From Porphyra umbilicalis (taxonomy: Eukaryota; Rhodophyta; Bangiophyceae; Bangiales; Bangiaceae), in NCBI GenBank assembly GCA_002049455.2, contig KV918880.1:62001-126000 (forward strand): DNA of 64,000 nucleotides, given 5' to 3'. Shown here piece after piece: positions 54,305-64,000 of the stretch. Both the position numbers and the translations under genes were made by a program. Position 1 is the stretch's first letter; the number at the start of each line of letters is the position of its first letter. The notes below the pieces were generated by a model. That model worked only from the letters and a program-made list of their open reading frames with translations. It searched no databases and was not told where the DNA came from.

Positions 54305-55177
54305 CCGCACGGGTCCTCTCAGGTGGGTGCTGATCTGGAAACAGCGTTGCTTGCTGCGCAGTTGGGCTCCTTCCCGTGGCAGCGCCACCACTGTAGCGAT
54401 GCAGCGCGTGCGCGCGGGCACGTGCCCCACCCGTGCCGACACTCGCAGTGGGGGGGGGGGCTGGGCGGTGGAGTTTTACGTGGTGGCTGTCCTGGCTATG
54501 ACGCTTGGATCGTTACACGCATACACTCGGCACTTGGTTGGGCGCGGGCGCGGGCCGGCTGGTGGAGCGCGCGGGCGTTGGCCCCGGTGGGGCGCTCGAG
54601 AGGGCAGCCCTGTCGGGGATACGGGCCCACAGGGGCGGCGATCGCATCAACACCCCCCCTTTCGCCTGCCCTCGTCTGCCGAGGAGGTGCGGTGGCCAGC
54701 CTGGCACTGGATTGCGCCTGCAATCCTTGCGCCTCTGACTGTGCCGGTCGACAGGCGTCGGTCGCGGCAGCCCGCACCCCCCCTCCTCCACAGCGCTGCG
54801 ACCGAGCGGCCGCCGACGGCGAGTCCCAACGATCTCCGCCGCCGCCGGCAGTGGTGGCGATGCCTGCGGCGCCCGTGCGGTGGCGTCTGTCGCGCTGGGG
54901 GCGGGGGGGGGGTGGGGCAAGGCGGTGGCCCCCCCGTCAGCCGCCCCTTTACAGACGACGTCCACCTCCATCGCCACCGGTTCGTATTCTCCCCTTCCTG
55001 TTTTTTCTGTTGTCCCTTCTATTCTTCTCCTCTCTCTTGCCCCCTCTCTAGTTCCCCGATACCCCCAACCATCACAAGACCGACATGCCACTCAAGGCCA
55101 AGCCCCGACGGACGGGGCGGTGAGCATTGGCGGCGTCGCCAATCGCCAAAGGTATTGCACGTACGTGCCTGGATTCC

Positions 55178-55403
55178 GTGCATTTGATTGGGTCGCGTGA
55201 TCGTCACCTGTCGAAGCTGCAATGAATAACACTTTCCCCCATGACACGTCAGGAGGTACCGCCTCTGCAAACACTGTCAGGGGCCGTTCTGGAAGCGCAG
55301 TGGGACCGAGTGGGTCACATTACATTATCGGACCGTTGCAGAAGGCCAGTGGGCCGAGAAAAAAAGAAAAAACCGCGATGTCTCATTTTTGGGACACGCA
55401 CCA
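55178..55403 (-). mobile_element. Half copy (226 bp) of the Tc1/mariner-like element
   Basis: Complementary match to 37359-37584, ending with the intact terminal repeat at 55403 followed by TA. The other half is missing, and similarity stops sharply at the inner border. Confidence 0.85.
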
Positions 55404-55584
55404 TAGACGGATTCCCTTTTCTGGACCTCATCATCGCCTCCGTGGTCGGTGACTGAAGAGCTGTTAAAGACTCGGAGTTGTTCATCATTCCTGCGGTGTG
55501 GTAACTCCACGGCTGGACACCGGTGCCTGGGATCACGCGACAGGGGGGGGATCGGTGTGGCCTGAATGGTGCTGTGGGAGCGTA

Positions 55585-55716
55585 CAGCCGTTCTCCTCAA
55601 AATCCCGCACTCCAACTGTTGCAAAGGAGTTCCAAATCGGCCTCTACGACCACGTAGAGGCCGATTTGGAACACTGTTGAAACAGTTGCAGTGCGGGATT
55701 TTTAGGAGAACCGCTG
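55585..55716. mobile_element. Foldback MITE, copy 1 (132 bp, TA target)
   Basis: Begins CAGCCGTTCTCC, ends GGAGAACCGCTG, flanked by TA on both sides (55583-55584, 55717-55718). The arms are inverted repeats over almost the whole length, including GTTCCAAATCGGCCTCTACG and its complement at the centre. Confidence 0.9.
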
Positions 55717-56489
55717 TAGACCTTGTGTGGGAATGCAGCCCGTGGGTGCAGGTCTACGTAGAGCACCCTTCAAGCCCCATCAGAGAGGGTAGAGCAGCGG
55801 AGCGTCATTTCGCACTCGCTCGGGCCCCGACGGTGCCTCGCTGACACTGTTTTTTTACCGCAGCTCGCTTCTGTACCCCATTGTTGAGGAAGAAACACCA
55901 GTAGCAATCTGAGACATGTGACTGATCTCGCAGCATTGTGCCTGCAACAATGCGTGCACTGTCATTGCTTCAAAAGAGCTTCTTGTCTTGCGGACGTCCT
56001 GAGACCCTGTCTTCACGGCCGACGACCATGAGTCTGACCAATGGGAGACGTGCATTGGTGTCCAGACACCCTCGGGGCCTCACAGGTCCTTTGCCAGGGA
56101 CAAAGAAGCCTCGGCTCCTTGCAAGGGCATGCGGACGTAGCGACTATTGACATGTGAACTGCCTCAACTGGCCAGGCACCGCGGGGGCCAAGCGGAACGC
56201 CCATTACCATTCGTGAACGAGAGGGAATGCCTCACGACTTTGCTCAGCGCGGAGGTTGCCACTTCTGACAGGGTGTATCCTTTGTTTCGCGTGCTGCAGA
56301 AGTGCTTTGGGCCACAGACGTGCGTGCCTCCGAACGTCCCACTACAGATTCTGAGCCTCTTTTAGAGGCTTCGGTCTGGCCAAAACGTACCAGCTGGTCG
56401 TACAAAGACAGGGGAGTCGACGGTGAGAGTTTGTGCCGTCCGTCACGTCGTCCGTCCGTTCATCTTGGCCGTCTACACCCACGGCGGCA

Positions 56490-58154
56490 ATGGGCACCCG
56501 CGGCTTGCCTGCAGCCTTCCTGGTGGTCGGCGAGGCCATTCAGTCCATCTCCCTGGGCATAATGGAGCGTGGGGACCCGAATACGAGCTTCTTCACTCGG
56601 TCGGTGGGGACCATGATGATTGTTCTGGGTGTGGCGCTGGGCACCGTCATCGCATGCCTCGGCTCCCCCTTGTCCGAGGGTCTGATCTTTTCCGCCCTGA
56701 CCGTGCCCATCGTGCGGGCGGACCTTATCGCGCGCCTTCTGTCCCGGTTTGTGCACATCTTCATCTGGACGGGCAAGCTGCACCCAGCCAAGCTGAACTT
56801 TGCTTCCGAAGTGTACCCTCTACAAGTCGCTGCTATCATCTGGAACGACTGCGCGCCGGCAAGCGCGCACAGCCGTGGGGAGGACGAGCACGCGGTGGTA
56901 TGGGACATGCTCGACGAGCAGCGCTCCCTGTGGCGTCCGTCAGTGTTGGACTCGTGGGTGGCACGTGTCATCAAGGCTCCCCTTTTCGTGATCCTTTACG
57001 GACTGGTGATCGTGGTCGAGATGATCGAGGCGATGCTCGTGGCCGGCTGGCGGCTGAGCTGGGGCGGCAGCGCCCGCCACATTACGCAAGTGCCGGTGAT
57101 GGGGCGTCAACGAGCGATCGTCGGGCACGCCACGCTGGTCACCGACCCGCAGCTGACGTGGATTCAAGACACCATGCGCCGCCAGGCGGACCCCGACACC
57201 AACCGAGAGATGCGACCTGTGCTCGTGCGGGCGCTGCACGCCGCCAATTTGCTCGGCCATGGCGGGTACACGCGGCTGCACGAGCACGCGCCGCACGGGC
57301 ATGCCATGTCCGAATTCTACCAGCGCCTGACCAACGCCGGCCTCAAGGCGGCGCTGACGACAAGCAGCATGGACGCTCTCGGGGTGTTGGGTTGGTGCCC
57401 CAACGGCAACAGCATCGAGTTGGCCAAGCCCGCCCCACGGCAAGTCCTGTGGGCGCGCCTCGTGGTTGGCAGCGATCCCGCCCCCGGCTTCTGCGGGCGG
57501 TGGCGCGGGCCGGCGGCGTCGGCGCTGCTCGTGCTGGCCCAAGAGCACCACGAACAGTGGGGCGCTTCTGTCAATCGAACAGCCATCCACCGTCATGTCT
57601 ACTCTGTGACTCGCCGGTGGCTGGTGGATTGGACGATGTTTCTGTGGTGGGATTTGGGCACCTCGGACGAGGCGGCGCACATGGCGTCGTTCTTTTCTTC
57701 ACGCATGCGGGGGTTGCTGCAGGCGTCGCTTGCGCACAACACCTGGTCTCTGCCGCACGCTGTGGGCGAGCTGGCCTGGTCCACGCCCCGCCCCTCGGAC
57801 GTGGAGGCGATGCTGAGCGCCACCCTTGGCGTCGACTGGCACTCGTGGCTGGCAGGTGCGGTGACCGCGTCGGGGGTGCCGATGGGGGATGCTGCCGCGC
57901 AGAGTGGGGAGTGGAAGTGCGTCGGTCAAGAAGTTGACGCCACCGTCGCAGTAGACCAGGCACTGTACGCGCCGAGGGTTATGAGCGAGGTGCTGTCAAC
58001 TGGGGGGGGTGCACCCGTGGGCGACCAAGTGCGGGCGGTACTAGCCGGCAGAGTGGTGGACACGTTGACGCAGCGCGCCAACGCGGCCTGGCAACAGCTG
58101 CCACACCAGCTGCTAGACCCACCGGAGGCGATCGTCCGTGATGCCGACCCATAA
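56490..58154 (+). CDS. Membrane protein of an unrecognised family, paralogue A
   Basis: 554 residues, single exon, intact. The ATG at 56490 aligns with the start of the convergent paralogue. Hydrophobic segments lie near residues 41-58, 64-94 (with a charged interruption) and 162-187; the rest looks soluble. Strongly shared with the paralogue: SVGT before the first helix, EVYPLQVAAIIWN (107-119), GHATLVTDPQLTW, HEHAPHGHAMSE (264-275), NRTAIHRHVYSV (362-373) and RRWLVDWTMFLWWDL. The conserved His-rich motifs suggest a metal site or enzyme, but I know no family with them. It faces its paralogue tail to tail with 178 bp between the stops. No signal peptide is evident; membrane topology is by eye. 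Stop TAA. Confidence 0.85.
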   Translation: MGTRGLPAAFLVVGEAIQSISLGIMERGDPNTSFFTRSVGTMMIVLGVALGTVIACLGSPLSEGLIFSALTVPIVRADLIARLLSRFVHIFIWTGKLHPAKLNFASEVYPLQVAAIIWNDCAPASAHSRGEDEHAVVWDMLDEQRSLWRPSVLDSWVARVIKAPLFVILYGLVIVVEMIEAMLVAGWRLSWGGSARHITQVPVMGRQRAIVGHATLVTDPQLTWIQDTMRRQADPDTNREMRPVLVRALHAANLLGHGGYTRLHEHAPHGHAMSEFYQRLTNAGLKAALTTSSMDALGVLGWCPNGNSIELAKPAPRQVLWARLVVGSDPAPGFCGRWRGPAASALLVLAQEHHEQWGASVNRTAIHRHVYSVTRRWLVDWTMFLWWDLGTSDEAAHMASFFSSRMRGLLQASLAHNTWSLPHAVGELAWSTPRPSDVEAMLSATLGVDWHSWLAGAVTASGVPMGDAAAQSGEWKCVGQEVDATVAVDQALYAPRVMSEVLSTGGGAPVGDQVRAVLAGRVVDTLTQRANAAWQQLPHQLLDPPEAIVRDADP

Positions 58155-58332
58155 TCCCCCCGCCCCCAACCCGCCGAGAACAAGACAATAGTAAGAAAAA
58201 AACGGTGCACTCACAGAGCTCGAACGTTAACACAAGATTGAAGCGCAGGCCCACGCACAGTCGAACATACAGAAGAAAAGAAACGAAAGAGCACGCAGCA
58301 GTCCACGCCTCGCAACGCCCAAATGGGGGGAA

Positions 58333-59991
58333 CTACATGATGTCGTTTTCCGCCACCGTCTCCAGCGCATCTACCAGGTGCACCGGTTGGGCCTCCCACG
58401 CGGCCTGCACACGGGCGACTAGGGTGTCGATCATACGGTTGGCCAAAACGGCGCGCGCTTGCTCCCCCTCTGGCGCCGTGGCGGGCGTCTGCAACACCCG
58501 CTCCAGCGGCGCCGGCACATACAGCCGATGGTCCACCGCCACGTCCTCGCCGACCACACGGCCAGCGCACAGCCACTCCCCGCTCCCTTCCATCGCCGCT
58601 TCAAGCGGCACGCCCGATGCGGTGACTGCGGTCGACGCCCACAGCTCCCACCCGCCGCCCAGGGTGCCCGCCAGGATGGTGACCACGTCGTCGGTCTTGG
58701 GCGCTGACACGAGCAACTCCCCCACTGCGTGCGGCAGCGACTGCGTGTTGTTGACGAGGGAGCCCAAGAGGAGGGCACGCAGGCGTCCAAAAAAGGCCGC
58801 GCCGTCATCCACGGCACCGTCAGGGATGTCCAAGTCCCACCAGATGTACATAACCCAGTCCACGAGCCACCGGCGCATCACCGAGTAGACGTGCCGGTGG
58901 ATAGCCGTGCGGCTCACGTTGGCCGCCCACTGCTCCACGTTCTCTTGTGCCACGACCAAAACGGCCGACGCCACAGGGCCGCGCCAGCGCAAGCTACCGT
59001 CGAGAGAGAGCGAGCAGCCGGCCACAAGCCGCGCCCACATCACCTGTTTGGGGATGAGCTGTCCACAGGTGAGGCTGTTGCCATTAGGCAACGCCTGTAG
59101 TACCCGCAGCTCGTCAATCTGCGACGTAGCGAGCGCCTGCTTGAGCGTCGAGTTGGCGACCCGCTGGAAGTACTCGGACATAGCGTGGCCGTGGGGGGAG
59201 TGCTCGTGTAGGCGCGTATGACCGCTGTGCACCAGCAAGTTGGCCACGTGCACCGCGCGGACGAGGACGCGCCGCGCGACACGGTCGGCCGCCGCATTGC
59301 CGCCCCTCATGGTGGCCTCTCGCAGCCAGCTGAGCTGGGCGTCGGCAATGAGAGCGGTGTGGCCGAGCACCAGCTGCCGCTGCCCCTGCACGTCCACCAG
59401 CGTTACATTGCCGGCGGTGCGGTCCACCACCGTGCGCCACCCCCAGAAGAGGACCGCCTCGAGCGCCTCGGCGGCTGCACAGAGGATGCAGATACCAACG
59501 TAGACAGGCACCTTGAGAGAGCGGACGAAAAGCGAGTCGACCGAAGTCGCGCGCCACAGCAAACGCTGGTCCCGCAGCATGTCCACCAGCAAGGTGCCAC
59601 CATCTTCTCCCCGGTTGGGCGGGCGCACGGGCGTGCAGTTGTTCCAAATCATCGCCGCCACTTGAAGAGGGTAGACGTCGCTCGGGTAGAGCACGCCATT
59701 GGGGCGCAGCTGGCCAGCCCAAAAGACCATGTGAAGGATACTGGACAGAAGCAACAAGACCAGGTCACCCCTAACCGTTGGCACAGCGAGGGCGGCAACC
59801 AGCGCCACTGGCGCCGATGGCGCCCCAGCAGCCGCAATGATAGTGCCGGCGACCAGCAACAGCGTCACCGTCACAGTGCCGACAGAGCGGGTGACGAAGC
59901 TTGTGTTGGCGTCCCCGCGCTCGACAATGCCGAGAGCGACGGATTGGATGGCGCCGCCCACGAAGGCCGAGACCGGGACGGCGGTGGTCAT
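58333..59991 (-). CDS. Membrane protein of an unrecognised family, paralogue B
   Basis: 552 residues, single exon, intact, ATG at 59991 (gaccaccgcc just inside). It aligns over its full length with the plus-strand neighbour without large gaps. Shared blocks include IQSVALGIVERGD, VYPLQVAAMIWN, GHTALIADAQLSW, HEHSPHGHAMSE, SRTAIHRHVYSV and RRWLVDWVMYIWWDL. Three hydrophobic regions occupy the same places as in paralogue A. Divergence is spread evenly and the reading frames have no breaks, so both copies look functional and the duplication is old. The frame is open upstream to 60111, but the alignment supports the start at 59991. Stop TAG. Confidence 0.85.
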   Translation of the reverse strand: MTTAVPVSAFVGGAIQSVALGIVERGDANTSFVTRSVGTVTVTLLLVAGTIIAAAGAPSAPVALVAALAVPTVRGDLVLLLLSSILHMVFWAGQLRPNGVLYPSDVYPLQVAAMIWNNCTPVRPPNRGEDGGTLLVDMLRDQRLLWRATSVDSLFVRSLKVPVYVGICILCAAAEALEAVLFWGWRTVVDRTAGNVTLVDVQGQRQLVLGHTALIADAQLSWLREATMRGGNAAADRVARRVLVRAVHVANLLVHSGHTRLHEHSPHGHAMSEYFQRVANSTLKQALATSQIDELRVLQALPNGNSLTCGQLIPKQVMWARLVAGCSLSLDGSLRWRGPVASAVLVVAQENVEQWAANVSRTAIHRHVYSVMRRWLVDWVMYIWWDLDIPDGAVDDGAAFFGRLRALLLGSLVNNTQSLPHAVGELLVSAPKTDDVVTILAGTLGGGWELWASTAVTASGVPLEAAMEGSGEWLCAGRVVGEDVAVDHRLYVPAPLERVLQTPATAPEGEQARAVLANRMIDTLVARVQAAWEAQPVHLVDALETVAENDIM

Positions 59992-60360
59992 GGTGGCGGC
60001 TGGGGCACTGGGAAGAAGACAGCCGCGACTCCGTTGCGATGACCGCAGAGCAGGGCAGGTAAAGTCGAACGCACGGACGGCACTGGATAAAATATACGGA
60101 TCTGATCGCATCGCAGCCTCAATTTCATTGGATGCCGGGCTGTGGGGCTCTCTGCTGCCAAGTCATTTTCCGTGACCTACCCAAAAGGCGGTGGCAGGGC
60201 CCCGCGCGGTCGGGCTTTCACCGCGGAGCGTCGAGCACCGCTTGTTCAAGAAACAGACACCGAGGTCGCTGTTGCCACAGGATGCGCCATCAGGGTCGAG
60301 GCCGTTGTTGTCCTGCACCTGTGGCTGCAGCCACCAACTGGAACGGAGACGCTGGGCATT

Positions 60361-60505
60361 CAACCGTTCTCCCAAAAATCCGGCACTCCAACTGTTGAAA
60401 AAGTGTTCCAAATCGGCCTCTGCGGGGTCGTAGTGCGGGGTCGTAGAGGCCGATTTGGAACTCTTTTGCAACTGTTGGAGTGCGGGATTTTTGGGAGAAC
60501 GCCTG
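60361..60505. mobile_element. Foldback MITE, copy 2 (145 bp)
   Basis: Arms CCGTTCTCCCAAAAATC and its near complement enclose GTTCCAAATCGGCCTCT and its complement. The centre has two GGTCGTAG copies. The right flank is TA (60506-60507); the left is TT, probably a mutated TA. Confidence 0.85.
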
Positions 60506-60507
60506 TA

Positions 60508-60585
60508 TGGTACGTGTCCCAAAAATGAGACATCCCAAAAACTTCTTTTTTTCTCGGCCCATCGGCTTTCTGCAGCGGTCCACTC
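60508..60585 (+). mobile_element. Terminal fragment of the Tc1/mariner-like element
   Basis: Begins TGGTACGTGTCCCAAAAAT directly after the TA shared with the foldback MITE; similarity to 37359-37435 continues to about 60585 and then ends. Confidence 0.75.
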
Positions 60586-63500
60586 ATCGTCGGCCCGGCA
60601 GGAAATCGCATCGAGCATGCATCGAGCATGCATCGAGCTGCATCGGCCATCGAAGGCGGCATTCGATGGTCGTTTTTCGGTGCATCCGAGCCTCCATCGA
60701 AGTGCATCGACCGATGCAGAACAACCGCTGACGAGAACCCAACACCACGTGCGTTTCTTTCCGACAGACTGCACTTTGAGACTCGGCCGCCGTTTCATTG
60801 TGCATTGTGCACGAGCTCTTCCGCGAATGATTGGTCCAGCTACTGTACGCTTTGGATAAGGGCTCCGACAGGCATGCTGCTTACTGTGGAGGGCACTGGA
60901 ACTGAAATTCCAAGGGAATGTGATCAGCAGGGTGCGGTATCCACGACGAGCTTACCTGCTCGAGGTCTTTGATTCACGTAGTAAGTAAGGTAACGAGCGA
61001 GGCCGCGAGTGCGAACCGTCGTGACTTCGGTGTCTGAGAATCGCTCGCGAAGAGATTGGCGCCAGCGAGGCGCGGGTTTGCACTGTAGCGGGCAAGCCCA
61101 TCTCTGCCTGCGCGTCTTTGGCCCTGCTGGGTGGGCATGCTAAAGGGCCGCCCGGCCCCTGGGGCTCCGTGTCCCCCACCACCCACACAGTCGCCACCAG
61201 AGCGGCCGCCGCCGCCCCCGTCGGTGGCGGCAAAGGACTCGGGCAGGAGGAGCTTCCCCTTCCCCCCCGGGCGTGTGCGGCCGCGGGGTGCCCCGCCACC
61301 TCCCCGCCGGTGCACGCCGTCGCCGACCACCGCGTCATTGGCTTGGGCGCGCGCCCACCAGGCATGACTCCCGTCCGACGTGCGTGTAATCCGTGCAGTG
61401 GTGCCGCGGCCGAGGTGGGAACCCCGCCGGGCGGCGGCATGGCACCGCAATCGCCACACGCTCACCGTGGGGGGGAAGGGGGGTGGGGGTGTTAGTGTGT
61501 TGGTGCGCTACCGTTTGTGGCACCTGTCCGGTTCGGCGGCCGGCGGCGGTAGCGCGTCCGCCCCCTCGTCGGCAGCCGTGCCGGCCCTCGTCTTTTGCTG
61601 TCGCCGTCGGCGACGGGCTCGCAGGCGGTCGTCGCGGGGAGCTGATCGGGTGGGCAGTGGTCTCTCGACAGGGGGACCGTTTCCGCGAACAGGGCGCCAT
61701 GCGGCGTAGCGGCGACGGTGACCCGACCGCCGCCGCAGTATCGCCTGGCAACCCGCCGCCGGCGTAGCTGGGGCGGGGAAGCGCCCGGGGGTGGTCGCAG
61801 ACCCCGGTGACAGAGCGGCCGGGGGAGCATTCCTGCCCCGTGGCGGGGCGTCGGCAACGGTAGCGGTAGGGCGTGCCGGGGTCGGGTGCTGGCGTGCTGT
61901 CGGGGAATGCCCTGTCTCGACCCAAATGCAATGAAGCTCGACAGACCGTAAATACAAAATTCCATCACACTGGTCAAATAGTTATAGCGTTCAACTCATT
62001 TATAGAACACTCACGCTATTGGACAAGCCTCTTTTGGCGTGACCGTTATGAGCAACGAATCATGAGACTGGAGCTTCTGCGCCGGCTTCCTCGGCGTACA
62101 GTCATCGAGGGTCCATCGAAGATCCATCGAAAGCATGCCTCGATGGGGTTCTCAAGGCCCATCGAAGCCCCATCGAGAATCCTTCTCGATGGAGATTCCT
62201 GCCCGGCCGACGATGGATGGGGGTGGATGGGGCAGTCGGCGGGCCACGACGATGGACTCTCTGCCACCGCCCCCGCCGCCGGGCGCCGCCCCCGCCGCCG
62301 GGCGCCGCCCCCGCCACCGTCGTCGACCCCCGGCGCCGCGTGCCACGTCCGCCACCGTCCGCTAAGGCCGCCGTCTTCCGCCACCTCCACCGCTGGCTAC
62401 CTCGCCCACGGCCGGCTGCCGCCCGCGCTGCACCACCCCCGAAGCCTGGCGCCACTTCCGCTGTCGTGCACCACCCCCTCTTCGGTGTGGTTCCCGCTGC
62501 CGGGCGGCACCCCCTCCGCTGGCTGCCGCCTGCGCGGCCGGGCGCCACTCTTGCCGCCGTGCGCCACCCCCGCCGTCGTGAGCCACCCCCGCCGCCATGC
62601 CCGACCCCTGCCGCCGTGCGCCACCTTTGCTGCTGATACCTAAGGCCGCCGCGGTCTACCACCGCCCCCGCTGGCTACCTCCCCCACGGCCGGCTTCCTC
62701 CCGCGCTGTTTTTTGCCACCGCTTTTGTCTCCTGGCGCCACACCGGCTGTTTTGCACCACCCCTTAGTCGGTGACACCCCCGCCGCCGGGCGCTACCTCC
62801 AATTCTGTGACACCCCTGCTGCCGGGCGCCACTCCCGCCGTTGGCTGCCGCCTTGGGCGTCGGGCGCTATCCCCGCCACTGGCCGTCGCCCTCGCCGCCG
62901 GGCGCCGCTCCCGTCGTTGTGCGCCACCTACGCCGCCGTGCGCAGCCTCCACCGCCGCGCGGCAACTCCACCGGTGATGACACGTCTGCCAAAGCGGCAT
63001 ACGCCTACACCGCCGACGAAGCGGCAACGGCCGAGGTGTCCCGCCTGCGTGACGCTGTCCCTGCTGCCCTACGGTAAAAACCGGGCGGAAAATCGGCATC
63101 TCCTGTTGCTGATCCCCGAATTTTGTCCTGGGGGAGAGAGACAGAGACTGCTTGTGAATAATAGAACACTATTGGTCTAAAACGACAGTAAGAAGACATC
63201 GAAGCCAAAAGAAAGCCCGCATTCGGTGCCAGGACCTTGCATCCAGCAGAACTCACTGTTTGTTGCCGCTTGATCCGATTTTCTTGGCACGGAGCAAGCT
63301 GCACACGCGAGATCTTGAGATTCTCTACTGTCTCCTTGCCAGAAGTGCGGAAAAAAAGAGGAGCTGATGTCGATTTCCAGGCTGGATGGGCACATGTAAG
63401 CAATCAGGAGCACCAAGTCAGTCCCAGGGGCGCATCTGATTGGTGGAGAGAGTCGGTCCGCAAGTCAGTCTCTGTGCACCAGGACCAAATTCGGGCACTA

Positions 63501-63928
63501 TTCCGGTTTTGTGGCACCGTTGGGGATCGACTATCATGCTGGTAGTAATGTAGGAGTGGGGTGGGGGCGAGGAAGAAGAAAGCAGCATGGCAGGGAGGGG
63601 GGTGGGAGGGGTGCGTGAGCAATGGTGAGGGTGGGAGAAGAGGTTAAGGGTGGGGGGAGAGGTTGCCTGGTACAGTCAGTAAGAGCAGAGTACTCTACAA
63701 TCCTCGCCAGTGCGACTTACCTGCACTTCTGGACTCGAAGCAGGGTTGTGCAACACGCCCGGGACGTGCTAAATTGCACGCCTGGGGCGTGCAATTTCAC
63801 GTGTTTTGGGCGTGTCACGCCCTGCCACGCCTAGTTTGTCGTGCTCTTCTGGGTCTGAGCTTTACACGAGACGTTCGAAAATAGTTCCTTCAACGTGCTA
63901 AAATCTCAGTGGTCGAGAGAGCGTGATC
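60586..63928. other. Intergenic, low-complexity DNA, no gene supported
   Basis: CATCGA-rich segments lie at 60605-60715 and 62102-62195, the latter ending in a small inverted repeat of CATCGAGA. GC-rich degenerate minisatellite (GCCGCCGGGCGCC-like units) covers about 62270-63000. Overlapping frames at 60974-61900 on both strands lack motifs. 63100-63900 is balanced and holds nothing I recognise. Confidence 0.45.
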
Positions 63929-64000
63929 CCTCTCACAGAGGCCGTAGGGGCAGAATTGGCGACGCGTCGCCAATTATGCCTCTACGGCCTCTGTGAGAGG
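63929..64000. repeat. Near-perfect hairpin with 36-bp arms at the window edge
   Basis: CCTCTCACAGAGGCCGTAG at the left is matched by its complement at the right, with the centre GGCGACG/CGTCGCC and no loop. Only two arm positions mismatch. It is probably a foldback element; the right border lies at the end of the window. Confidence 0.85.

Larger units (their letters stand above)
54313..56489. other. Intergenic with GC island and mobile fragments
   Basis: A GC island covers about 54370-54960 with overlapping frames and no recognisable protein. Elements at 55178-55403 and 55585-55716 are listed separately. 55720-56420 shows nothing clear and holds the promoter side of the gene starting at 56490. 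Confidence 0.45.

Noticed and set aside
1-64000. CRISPR arrays, bacterial operons or ribosome-binding sites
   Set aside because: Introns, a pol III tRNA with terminator, CCAAT promoters and hAT/Harbinger elements show this is eukaryotic DNA; no spacer-repeat array exists.

Overview
This is a GC-rich (roughly 60-70% by eye) eukaryotic nuclear window with intron-poor genes, GT-AG introns in at least two genes, a pol III tRNA gene, and many transposable elements. The best-fitting source is a red alga of the Porphyra/Pyropia type. Three things point there: a tRNA-Phe interrupted in its D-loop (a position known from red algal nuclear tRNAs), a hedgehog-type Hint protein, and a small starch/glycogen-binding E-set protein. 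This is an inference; no marker gene proves it.

Left part (1-21 kb), host genes: an M14 metallocarboxypeptidase with a C-terminal membrane anchor; tRNA-Phe with a D-loop intron; a RuvX/YqgF-like nuclease and a short-chain dehydrogenase transcribed divergently from a 358-bp promoter with three CCAAT boxes; a MATE transporter; a small membrane/zinc-motif protein; a sphingolipid delta-4 desaturase; a CBM48/AMPK-beta-like protein with a 17-nt first exon; and two unrecognised proteins. Several reading frames break exactly at long C or G runs, which looks like run-length error or polymorphism.

Middle (21-29 kb): a 20-bp tandem repeat precedes a 5.6-kb reading frame for a Sen1-like SF1 helicase. 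The frame holds two in-frame stops and ends inside the terminal inverted repeat of a ~0.9-kb element. From 29 to 56 kb the DNA is a mosaic of GC-rich low-complexity islands and decayed transposons. It includes a Hint-domain secreted protein, a CCHC zinc-knuckle gene with one intron, a decayed IS630/Tc1-type transposase, a large transposon-type RNase-H-like protein with an in-frame stop, a hAT-like element with imperfect 8-bp target duplication, two 740-bp PIF/Harbinger-like MITEs, TA-flanked elements with 26-bp inverted repeats, and foldback MITEs.

Right part (56-64 kb): two ~553-residue paralogous membrane proteins of a family I do not recognise face each other tail to tail, only 178 bp apart. 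Foldback elements, low-complexity DNA and a near-perfect 36-bp-arm hairpin at the window end follow.
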